Positions 1-11,000 of a stretch of DNA of 64,000 nt are shown in pieces; within the stretch, counting starts at the first letter, position 1; the number at the start of each line of letters is the position of its first letter. A program made the translations under genes and the position numbers. Source of the stretch: Nitrobacter sp051912485 (GTDB lineage: Bacteria > Pseudomonadota > Alphaproteobacteria > Rhizobiales > Xanthobacteraceae). Location of the stretch: assembly GCF_051912485.1 (NCBI RefSeq), contig NZ_CP196822.1, positions 3,534,001-3,598,000 on the forward strand, in the 5' to 3' direction. Below the pieces are notes generated by a model. It had not been told where the DNA came from and did no database searches. It was given only the letters and a program-made list of their open reading frames with translations.

Positions 1-2035
1 TGCGGCAAAGCAGGTCGCGCGTCGACGACGGAAGGCCCGAGCTTTCCGAGGTTCGCGTGATTCCGATCGCGGTGACGAAAGGCATCTCGGAATAGCCGTG
101 CCAGACATAGGCCGGAGGCGGGCTGCCGCCCTTAGGGATCGTGAGCACAAGAGTCTTGCCGGGGGTGAAGGTCCCCGAGGTGAGCCCCCAGAGCCCTTCG
201 GTTGAAGCCGTCTTGCGTGCGAAGGTCAGCGCCGGGCTCTCCAGCGCGGCCGGCCCGGCGCCAAAGCCCGGGAGGATGTTTTCCGCGTTGGGGCTTCCGG
301 CCGCCAGCCACAGCAGGCCGTCCGCGGTGCCCGCCGCGCCGCTGAGTTCGACGCGGACGTCGTCGAGCTTACCTTGTTTGAGCTTCGCTTCGACGCGGAC
401 ATAGTCCGCGGCGGCAATCGATATCCGCCGGCCGACGGGCCCCTCCCCGAACGTTCCATCATCGAGGGCATAGTCGACCGTCCCGGCGAAGCCGACGGAG
501 TCGGAGACGGTACCCGAGAAGCCGAACGCCGTGTCGTCCGAATCGGGTTTCGGCAGATCGAACGGCAGTTGCAGCCATCCATCGGTCAGCGGAAGGAAGG
601 CATAGGTTCTCTTGGCGGCATCCGGCTGAACGCCCGCCTTGCCGTAACGCTCCACCAGCCTGCGCGCGAGGCGCTGCTGATCGATGAACCAGTTGACTGT
701 GATCTTGCCGGCCTCAGGCGCCGCGCTGATCGTCGTTCTCGCGCCGAGCGTGACCTTGGGTCCCGGAATATTTTTCGGATTGCCGTCCTGCAACGCAGCT
801 TCGCGGCGATCTGCGTCCAGTACGAGGGCGACACCGTCCTTCGAGCCGTTGAGCTCGAGCCGGTTGGCGACGATCGCGACCTCGGTCGGCAATTCGCCGC
901 CGCGCACCGGCGTTCCTGCCAGGCTGGTCCGGAGCGCCGAGCGATCCACCCACATGCTCCAGTCGTCCGGGCCGGTGCCGGGGAGTCGGAGGGAGTTGTT
1001 CTCCAGGGTGAGCGGCCAGCACACCGCAAGGTCGTCGGCGACCGTGTTGATGTCGAGAAAGACCGGGTTGCCGACGCCGGGCCGCAGCTCCGATCTCACC
1101 CTGCCCAGCGCGTCGCGGATCCGGTTGCCAATCCCGCTGGCCGCCAGCTCGTCCTCCTCGCGGACCAGTTCGAGCGTCCAGCGCGACTTGGCCGGCCGCA
1201 GCGGATCGACGATGCAGACGAGGCGCAGAACCACGTCGATGCGATCCGGTCCGCCCGTGTCGCCGAACGCGCGCAGCGGATTGACGATCTTGCCGCGGAA
1301 CTCGATGCCGTCGGGCGTCAAATCGAGCGCAACGAAGGGCCCGTCGGTCCCGTCGATGCTGACCGCGGGCAGGTCGACCCTTGGCAGCTTGGAGGGTGCG
1401 GTGACACCGGTCGCGACGCCGACGAAGGCCGCGACGGTGTCGCCCGGTTGCTTGACGAGACGCAGGAAGCCGAGCGGATTGGCGTTGGTCCCTCCCTTGG
1501 CGTTGACCAGGACACGGATCCGGTTGGCGACGAGCGCCAGCCGCGGCACTTCGATTTCGCGCGACTTCTGCGGAGTGGGCCATGGATCGAGCGGCGCCAC
1601 CAGAAGGTGGGAAAAGCCGCGGGTGTCCGTCCCGATATCCGGCTTCGCATCAGGCTTGGCCGCAAAGATGGAATAGGGGGCGGTATTGTCGGCGATCCAG
1701 AGCCTCGACTTCGTCGTGGAGTCTTCGTCTTGCCGGGCCTGGACGTTTGCCGCCAGCATATAGGGCACGCGCAGGGATACCTTGTCCTGCACCGTCCCTC
1801 CGGCGTCGTCGATCTTGATTTCGATCTGCCTCTTGACCTTGTCCGACTCCGGATCCTGCAGCAGGACGCGCAATCCCGGTGTCGAATTGACGATCGAAAG
1901 ATCCGTGCGGTCCTTTCCGAGATAGGACAGAGCGAGCTCGGCGCTCCAGCAAAAATCGGCCGATTCGTTCGAGACCTTGAGCGGCTGCTTCGGTCCCACA
2001 AGCCTGATAGTGCGAAGGCTGGCCGTTTCCGCCAT
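1..2035 (-). CDS. very long hypothetical protein, 5' end only (runs off left edge)
   Basis: A reading frame on the minus strand starts with ATG at 2035 and stays open to base 1, giving at least 678 codons with no stop; the C-terminus lies outside the window. The start is 2 bp after the stop codon of the giant gene, so the two are almost certainly cotranscribed and probably translationally coupled. The protein begins MAETASLRTIRLVGPKQPL, has no signal peptide or membrane helix in the visible part, and alternates short hydrophobic and charged stretches as in beta-rich proteins (for example RVLLQDPESDKVKRQIEIKI near residue 60). I recognise no catalytic motif and no family. The layout suggests it works with the giant protein. 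Long frames on the opposite strand are GC-driven shadows. Confidence 0.8.
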   Translation of the reverse strand, partial: MAETASLRTIRLVGPKQPLKVSNESADFCWSAELALSYLGKDRTDLSIVNSTPGLRVLLQDPESDKVKRQIEIKIDDAGGTVQDKVSLRVPYMLAANVQARQDEDSTTKSRLWIADNTAPYSIFAAKPDAKPDIGTDTRGFSHLLVAPLDPWPTPQKSREIEVPRLALVANRIRVLVNAKGGTNANPLGFLRLVKQPGDTVAAFVGVATGVTAPSKLPRVDLPAVSIDGTDGPFVALDLTPDGIEFRGKIVNPLRAFGDTGGPDRIDVVLRLVCIVDPLRPAKSRWTLELVREEDELAASGIGNRIRDALGRVRSELRPGVGNPVFLDINTVADDLAVCWPLTLENNSLRLPGTGPDDWSMWVDRSALRTSLAGTPVRGGELPTEVAIVANRLELNGSKDGVALVLDADRREAALQDGNPKNIPGPKVTLGARTTISAAPEAGKITVNWFIDQQRLARRLVERYGKAGVQPDAAKRTYAFLPLTDGWLQLPFDLPKPDSDDTAFGFSGTVSDSVGFAGTVDYALDDGTFGEGPVGRRISIAAADYVRVEAKLKQGKLDDVRVELSGAAGTADGLLWLAAGSPNAENILPGFGAGPAALESPALTFARKTASTEGLWGLTSGTFTPGKTLVLTIPKGGSPPPAYVWHGYSEMPFVTAIGITRTSESSGLPSSTRDLLCR

Positions 2036-2037
2036 GG

Positions 2038-5000
2038 CTAATGCTCCCGCTGCACGACGTCGTCTTGCGGCTTCGCAAGGCCGTGGAAGGCCTGGATCAC
2101 CAGGTGACGCCGGGGACCGAGCACCATCGTCTGGGTCAGATTGCCGGCCAGGGCCGGCAGATCGATATGGGCCGGCCTGAGCGCATCGACCTCGTCCTTT
2201 GTGGCCGGCGTGATCAGGATCATAGTCTTCGGGGCCGGCGCCTTGTCGGGATGGAGCTTGTCGAGCTCCGGCTCGACCGCCTTCCGGCTCGACCATCGCA
2301 TCGCGACATCGGTCGCCTCGCCCGGCCGCTCCATCATTGCAGCCAGGCTGTCCAGCGTATCGGCCGTATTCGCCGTACCTTCCAGCGCGGTGAACACGGC
2401 CTCGATCTCGTCGGCCGTACGTCCCGCATTTTCCGGCACGTGCACGGTCGTCACGAAATCGATGGGACCTGTCTCGGAAAGCTTTCGAAGCTCGTCGAGA
2501 TTGATCTTGTCGGGAAGATCGTTGCTGCGCAACGGCGCGAGCTTGTGCTGGATCTTCTCGTCGCTGTCGCGTCGAAGCGCGATCATGCGGGCGCGCATCG
2601 CGTTGAGGACGCTCCGCCTCAGTCCCTCGAGCGTCTTGACACGTGCGGGATTGGCAGCCGCCGCAGCGATGGCCGCATCGAGGACCGTCTTGATCGCAGC
2701 CCGGGCCGCTCCGTTGATGGAGCCGGTTTTCTCGGGCGCCGCGAACCACCGCCAGTCGATCGGACCGAGGGTGATGGAGGGGAACTTCTCGACAGGCAAG
2801 CCTGCGACCCAATGCACCTTGACCGTATGCGGGAGCATCCCGCCGGTCCTGGCCTTCCAGTCAGCGGCCCTGTCAACGGCAAAGTGCTCGACCGCGTCCG
2901 CGATCTCCTTGGCGATTTTAACGAAACGCGGCGACGTGGATGGCGTCGTCTCATAGGCTCTCATCGCCTTGACGAATGCCTCGACCTCCTTGCGGAAGGC
3001 CGCCCATTGCGGCGCCGGCGGCGGACTTGGCGGCGGCGGAAGCGGATCGGGAACGTTGAGCGGCGGCGTCACCGTCAAGTCCAGCGTACCGTCGACAGCT
3101 TCGTTGCTCGTCCCGGGCGCGACATCGCCCCACGGCGCAGTGTCCTTGGGATCCAGCAGGAGGTCGGCCGGCGCAAGCGCGGGGTCGGGCGCAGCCGGCG
3201 CGAAATTCTCCAGCGCCCTGTCCGCGTCCGACACGCCCACCTTCAGCGTGAGCCTTGCCAGATAATGCGTGTCGTCGACCGCCTTGCCGCAGGGCGCCTT
3301 GAGGTCGGGGTCGACGAACCGGGTGCCGATCGGCTGCGCCAGATAGAGCGCCTTCCGAGACGTGCCGTCGGGGTCGCTGCTCAAGGCGCCGAGTTCGACC
3401 TCGCCGACGCGCACCTGGCCGTCATCGGTCTGGACCGATATCCGGTAGCTGACGGCTGGATCCGGCATCCGGTAAAGTCCCGGCGCGGCGTCGTTGCCGA
3501 ACCAGATGTTTTTGGCCTCTTCGAGCATCCCGTCCACAATGCGAACCATCGGCCACACGACGACGATCTTTACGGGATCCGCGTTGCCGTCCGGCCGCTC
3601 GATTCTCCAGAACGGCGCAGGCTTCACCTTCCGCTCCTGCCACGCCGCGGCACCCTCGGTGCCGACCGTCCAGGGCAGAACCAGCCGATAGCCGGCCTCG
3701 TCCACCGTGGCGACGCTCGGCGGGGAAACCACCACGCCTGCTGCGACATGCGCCGTTGCGTGCAGGCGGAAGCCGTACGGCATCGCGGCCATGTTGAGCA
3801 CGTAGGCGCCGCGCCAAAGATCGGGATGGCGCTCGTACATCTCCCGGATGATGTCGATGTCGACGTGACCGGGCTCGAGCTTCCCGAAGTCACCGCGCCT
3901 GGACTCCTCGATGATGGAGAGTCCCTTGGGTACGGGCAGGCGGCTATAGTCGCGCCCATTGTCCTTGAACGGCCCGAATGGCTCGAGCAGGTTGAACTCG
4001 GGATCGCCCGATTTCTCTTGCACGAGCTTGGCCCATTGCGGCGCCGAGAACTCGCGCCAGAACCCGACGGCGACGTGGCGCATCGAGAGACCCGCGTCCA
4101 CGCGGATGTTGGCGTCGGACAGGATCTCCTCCGGATGGCGCGACACCACGATCTGAACGGAATCGCCGGGACGCACGACGCCGCCGGCATCCGCCATGTC
4201 GTTCCGGCGCGTTGCCAGGATGACGGGCGCCGCCAAAGGCTCGGTGCGTTCGATGCTGACATCGGCGAAGTATTGCCGCAGGGCGTCGGCGGTCTTGACG
4301 GAGTTGGGAAGCGATGCCGCGAAGTCCTGGACGGCCATGGCAGTCCTGGAGGGCTTGTTCTCTTTCGACTTCCTGGTCTCGTCCTTCGTTTCCGCGGCGA
4401 TCGCGAGGCTTTCGTAGCGGCCGAACGGCCGAACCGCATATTTCCGCGCCTTGCCCCAACGATCGGTCTCCAGCAGAGTGATCGACAATCGTCCGTCGCT
4501 GTCCGGCGCGAGCCGCCAGGGGTTGGGCCGCGTCAGCATTGCGAACGCGAGTCCGGCCATACTCGTTGCCGGCTTCGCCGCTCCCTGCTCCATGAAGCGG
4601 CGGGTCCATGGTCCAAGCCGCGCGGCGATCTGCAGGCGCTTCTTGGGCTCGTCCGGGATCTTCATGGTGGACTTGTTGGGGAAACGCCCGAGAATCCGGA
4701 TCAGGGTCGTAAGCGTATTGAGCGGCGCAGATCGCTCGGGATCGGGCAGCTTCGGATCAATCTGCGCGTCCATGTTGTCGCCGAACATCAGCACTGCAAG
4801 CCAGTTGTCCGGCAGGTTGGTAAACCGTCCCCAGGGGCTGCGGCCATCTTCCCTCTTTTGCTCGTCCTCCTCCTTCGGCGTGTCGCTCGGATCGAGCTTG
4901 ACATCGCTGGGCAGCGTCAGCGAGCCAAGGTCGGACAGATCGGTGGCGTCATCAAGCGCGACGAGACGGACATAGGCAAGCGCGTCTCCGGACTGCATGC

Positions 5001-8000
5001 CCGCGGTCTTCAGCGTCAGCGCATTGCTGATCGGCTCGCCTCCGATCGGAAACTGCGTCTCGTCCTTCCACCCTTGCGCCATCAGGACGCGCCGCTGGCT
5101 GGAGCCGTCGGTCGGCACCAGAGGTTCCAGCTCGATGACGATCCTGTCGCCGCTCTTTGCGGGCCGTATGGACACGGTTGCGGCTGCCTTTGCGAGCCTC
5201 AGCGTTGCATAGCAAACGCGGCGCTTCTTCAAACCGAGCAGCGGCTGCACGGCCGGCCTCAGTTCGAGCTGCACCAGCGCGAGGGCCTTTTTCCCGCGAA
5301 GCTGGCCCGCCGCGTCGTCGTGTTTCGGTGCGGAACCGAAATGCGAGACCACCTCGGAAAGGCCGTCGGTCGTGAAAATGACATCGACGAAGGGTGCGCC
5401 GAATTGCGTGCCTTGGTAACGCGGCAACACCAGCTTCAGGGCGAGGTTCAGACGGTTCAGTGCCTCGCCCGACTCCAGGAAATTGCCGGTCTCAATGTCG
5501 TAGAGCCTGAATGCCGTCGCGAGTCCGAGCGTGCGCAGGATGCCCCAGCCCGCGGGATCACGGTCGGGCGCCGTCTCGTCGAGGAAGGGAAGGATCTCCT
5601 CGGCATTGAGCTGAGGCGCGGAATCGACCACAGGCTCGTAGCGGCGATAGACCAGTTGCTTGTTGCGATACTCGATACCCTCGTAGTGATATTGGATGAC
5701 GTCGAGAACGTCGGCGAGGATGGGGTGCTGAGCCGGTGTCAGCGAGACATTGACGGTAACGGTGCTCGGATCGCTGTTGTCATCCTTGTCGGCATAAAGC
5801 GAGGTCAGCTTGAGCGACCGATTCGAGAACAAGTCGGGCTTCTCGTAAGCTTCCTGGTCCTTTGCAGCGAGGTCACCCACCAGCACCAGACCGCGAAGCA
5901 GATGCCGCGCCTGATCCACCGTAAGCGGCTTGTTGTCGTCGCCGCCGAGAAGGCCTGCAGAAAGCCTCCCGTCGTGCAGAGTGGCTGGACCCTCGCCGGG
6001 CTTCTCGGATGCGAATCCAAACGTGTTCGGCGGTAGATCCGGTTCGTCCGGCTTTCCCTTGATCCATTCCACGCGGATTGCGAGCGGTTGCCTTCGCGCA
6101 AACAGCGCTGCGATGTCGTTTTCTTGCGGCATGGTCAGCAGCGAGCGCCGCAGCGGACGCGTCGGCCAGGCAAGGAAAGATTCCGCCGGCGAGTACCAGC
6201 TGGTTCGCCGCTTGCCGAAGCGGCGATCAAGCGCCGGATCGGTCAGGCGCTGCGTTTCGCTGGGATAGAGCACCTCGACCCGTGCGAAGTCGCCGGTCTC
6301 GGACGGCTCCTGGCCGCGCTCCAGCGCCGGCAGGCGCTGCACCCGGCCGATCGGTTTGACCAGTCGCAGGGAGGCAGCCGCGCCTTCATCGTTCTTCGGC
6401 ACCGTGGTCGTATCGAGCGAGAACAAATCATAGCCCGCGATCAGCGTGTGCAGATCCTCGGCCTTGAGCCGATTCTGATCATCTCCCTGTGCCGCCATCT
6501 CGTCGGGCCGCGCGGTCCAGCCAAGCCTGACGGCGGTGCGCTGGTCGCCGTCGCACAGCAATCGCACGCTGTCGGCTTTTGACTCGACAAAGCTGTCGAT
6601 CGTGGCGTCCGCCGCCGGATAGTACAAATGCAGCCGCCCGCTTTCGGGGAAGATGTAGTTCGACTTGAACGGCCGGAATTTGACATCGACCGGATGCTCA
6701 AACCGCTCGATCGTGACGTTGACCGGGGGTTCATAGGGGCCGTCGGGCTTGTCTTGGGGATCGTCGATCGTCAGCTGGAGTTGCACGGGCACCCATGCCG
6801 GGCTGCACGGCTCCGAGCCGGCGAACCGCAGATATGTCCGCGCGGCCTGCAGGCGCGCTCCCGCCTTGACCTCGAGCGTCGTCAGCAGCTTGTTCCAATC
6901 GCTGTCCGAGATCGTGTAGTCGATCGTCTTCGTCGCGGGTTCGGGGAGAGGCCCCGGTGTCGTTCGCGCCCTGAGCCGACGCGCGATACGGGTGATCCTG
7001 ATCTTCTTGCCGGACCCGGCGCCCCTCTGCAACGCGACGTCCAGCTCGTGCGCGCCCAGGTCCAGGTCGTCCGGCGCCGGCGGCTCGTTGCGCGCCTGGG
7101 AGACCGCGTCGGCCCCAAACACGCCGACGGCGACGGTACGTTCGGTCCTGACACGAAGAACGTAGTCTTGGGGGTCCGGAAGCTCAGGCGTCGCGTCTTC
7201 GTCCGTCTTCGGCGACTCCGTGGGAGCCTCCTCCTCAACCGTCAGCGAAAGGAAGGCGCTGGAAAGCGTAGGCGTCTGCAGAACCGAAGGCATCGACGGG
7301 TAACGGAACCGCGCGATGGCCTTCAAGACGTTGTTCGTCGTCTTATCGCGCGGTTCGAGCTTGACGACGTGCGTGTCCACCTGGCCGCGGGTGCCGGCGC
7401 AATCGACCGGCACGATCGCATAGACGATGCGTGTCGTCTCCGGATTTACCAGTGCCTTCCACTTTTTCGTCTCTTTCGTCTCATCGACCTCGGTCGACAG
7501 GACCGGCGGCAGCATCGCAGCGCGGAGACCGGGGTCGATCTCCTTGAGATCATCGACGAACTGCAGCGGCTTCGCTTCACGCAGGCGCCGCTTGCGCAGC
7601 TGCAGATTTCCCGCGGCGTCGCGAACGGGGCCGTCCTTGTCCTTCAGAACGACGATGGCGATGTGATCCGAACGCTTGACCGTCAGCTCCAGCGGCGCGG
7701 GCCGTTGCTTGACCGCCGGGTCATCGGCCAACCCCTCGATCCGGCGCTCCACCCGGTAGTGCTTCAGGTGGAATTCGGGATCGCCATAGGGCGAGGTTGA
7801 TTTCTTCCAGGCAGGCTCAAGATCCCATATCGCACGCACGCCCTTGCTCGTGATCGCGAATTCAGGCTGGTCGAGCACCGGCGACATGATGCGGAACATG
7901 CGATCGGGCGGATTGAACAGCACGACGGCGGACGGGAGCGGATCGATCGACGGCCCCGGCTGGCGCGGAGTGCGCGTCTTAACCGTGAATGCTGTCGATG

Positions 8001-11000
8001 AAATTGGCGAGTCGGAAGACTTCTCCTTCGTTCCGAACAGGTCCGCGATCCGATCGCCGCTCATCACGAAGGTGAGACCAAGGGCCCGCGGATCGAATTC
8101 GAACTTTGATGCGATGTAGTCTTCGGCAGCCTTGTTCAGTTCAGGGGTGTCGGGGGCACCGGCCCGGAAGGTGAAAAGGGCTGCGATCTGCTCCGCCGCT
8201 TCGGCCACCGTCGCAATGAACGACGAGCGCGCCTCGTCGACTTGCTGCATGCGCTTGAAGCGTGGACCGCAATCCGCGCGGGACCGCGCCGCCTCCGCAA
8301 GCATGATGTTGGCGGCCTCGGGATCTTCCGGCAGGAAGACCGTTTCCTTCTCCCATTCCACCGACTTGATGTCGGTTGCTTCGTACTGGACGCCGTTGAT
8401 CGGGCCCGCGGCCATGAAGCAGCAGGCCTGGAAGATGTCCCTCAGCTTGGCATTCTGTCGCGCGTTCTTGCTGTCCTCGGCGCTGAAGCCGGCGCTGTCG
8501 CCATCGCGGCCGAACGGCGCGTCCCAGTCAGTCCAGATTTGAAGGCCGGGGCCGGCATCCCCCGGCGGCTTCATTCCACCCCTCAGCAGGACTTCCTCCT
8601 TCTTCACGCCCTGCACGACGTAGGTCGGTTCGTCCTCCTTCCGCATGGGTGCTGCATAGAAGTGACTGCGGTCGTCCGTATCGCCATTGTCCAACGGACA
8701 ATTGTCGCGCGGGATCAGCTGGACCACGTAGGATTCGGGGCCGGCGCCGTCGGGCCGCGGAATCGGAATGAGCAGTGCCCAGTACGACACCGGACCGAAT
8801 TCGACGCCGAGCTCGACCGGCGTATCGGGGCTCGAAGTCGCTTCACGCCTGTCGACCGCCTCATCGAGCCGGTCTTCGGCCTTGCGCGCATTCTCGGCGC
8901 GTGACGGCTCGGGCAATGGTGCCGACCGTGACACCGGCACACCGGCCTCCGGATTGGGGTAGCTGGTCGCCAGACCAAGCGCCAGGAAGCGTTCCACCCT
9001 GACCCGCGCCTCGGCGAGACGGCTACCGCTGCCCAGCGAGAAGCCGATTCCGAGCGGCAGGTTGCGTCCAAATGCATTGACGACAACCGTGGCCTCGATC
9101 CGCGCGGCCAGGCCGTCCGGCTGGATCAACAGCTCGACGCCGATATGGATCGTGATGGATCGCGAGAAGCCGCAGGACAGGCTGAACCATTTGGTGCGCA
9201 GCCACATCCGTACGGAGAATTCCAGCGTCAGGTCGAGCGTGATGACGCCGTAGAACATCGAATCGGAGATATTGGCGGACAGATACGCGATCAGCTTGGC
9301 GCCGAGCGCGAAATCGGCGCGCGCCGTGATCGCCGCGCCAAAATCGCCGCCCGTGTCGTAGGCGAAGGCCGCATAGCCGCGCGCGCGGAACGCCAGGCCG
9401 TACAGCACCGACAGGTCCTCGATCCGCAACACGGTTCCTCCCTCCACCGAGAGGAAGAAGTTGCTGTTGGGCTTGCCGACGGAGAAACCCAGCTCATACG
9501 GCCAGCCATATTCCGCGTGGAAAAGGCCCGGCCTGATATAGAGCGTGGACGACCATTTCACCGCTTTCATTGCCATCTTCAATTCGGAAGGCAGCTTCGG
9601 GTGGTCGCCGATATCGGCGCCGGGATTGTAGACCGCACGCGCCAGAAACTCGCGGCGCGGCACCGACAAATACATGTAGCCGGTCAGGCTCGGATTGTTG
9701 GTCCAGGCCGAATTGTTGCGCCGGCCGTCGCGCCAGTCGGCGTAGTTGTATGCGATCCAGATGCGAAGGTTCATCAGGAAGGTAAGATCCGTCCTGAGCG
9801 CAACGACGATGTCGAACAGAGCGAGGTTCGGCAGATTCTTCTCGCCCTGCTCGTTGTACTTGGACGTGGTCGACACCGAGGTGAACGAGAACATCCCGCG
9901 CAAGGCGAGCGTGATCGCGGCGTTGTCGTAGGTCGGCCACCACGCCTTCACGTCATACAGGCTGCCCTGGTATTTCGAGACTTCGTCGAGGATCTTGACG
10001 AGCTCTTTCGGCGTCTCGGCGCGCTCGGCGGCGGCAATTCCCGCCAGCGTGTAGCGATAGCCGAAGCCAAAGCCGACCTCGCGAAGATAGATCGTTCCGA
10101 TTGGCGTCGGGATCTTCTCCGCCATGTCGTTGCGCTGAACATACAGGAAGAACGCCGGCCGCTTCTCGTCGACGCCTTTCTTCTCGAGCTGCAGGAATCC
10201 CATCGATGCCGACATCGACGCCCAGCCCTGGATCCGCAGCGATCCCGAAGCGAGAAAGCCCTTGGCCGTCACGTCCGCCGGCAGGACGTCGGGCGGGAAC
10301 AGCGTCGGGAGCTTGTCGTCGACCGCGATGGCCGTGCCCGATGCTTCCGCCATCGAGCCGAGCGACAGGCCGACGCCCAGCCCGTCGAATCTCACCCGCG
10401 GCAACGCCTTGCCGCGCTCGGGCGGCGCGACCCAGAGCTTGTGGAAATCGAACCGGGGCGTCACGATGTCCCCGAAGTCGGTGAAATTCACCTGACCGGA
10501 GATCGAGAACGCCGGCGTGCCACCGAAGGCGGGCGACGCCGGATGGAAGCCGACGCCGCGCAGCTCGAACGAGAACAGGTCGAAGAAGGTCGACCGCTTC
10601 GGCGGCTCCACGGTGACCTGGAATTCAATGTGGTTCATCAGCACCCGCGGATCCGACGCCAGCGGCGCTTCGTCCAGCGTGATGCGCAGCGCGGAGATGT
10701 TCTTCAGCAGGCCGTCGGCGAACGCGTTGGAGCTGGGCCGGAATTCCGCCGATCCGGTCAGCGTGAAGTAGAAGTGATATTGCCCCTGCCGGACGTATTT
10801 CAGACCGAGCTTGGTGACGGTGATGGTGAACTGCGTCCCTTCGCAACGCAGCGGATCGGCGCTCTTATCCAGCACCGCCTTGGCGGCCTGCAGCGCCAGC
10901 GCGCCGCCCTCCTGGGTGAAGTTGAGCTCGATCGACGCCTTGGCTTCGCCCACCAGCGCCGGCGGCAGGTTGCCGTGCCCGGCGAGGCCAAAGGTCTGGA

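Noticed and set aside
2041..6036. 1331-codon plus-strand open frame opposite the giant gene
   Set aside because: It is antisense to a continuous minus-strand gene; Arg/Gly/His-rich low-information composition, typical of GC-driven shadows. Same for 374-2041, 6628-7800, 9145-11079 and 11653-13065.
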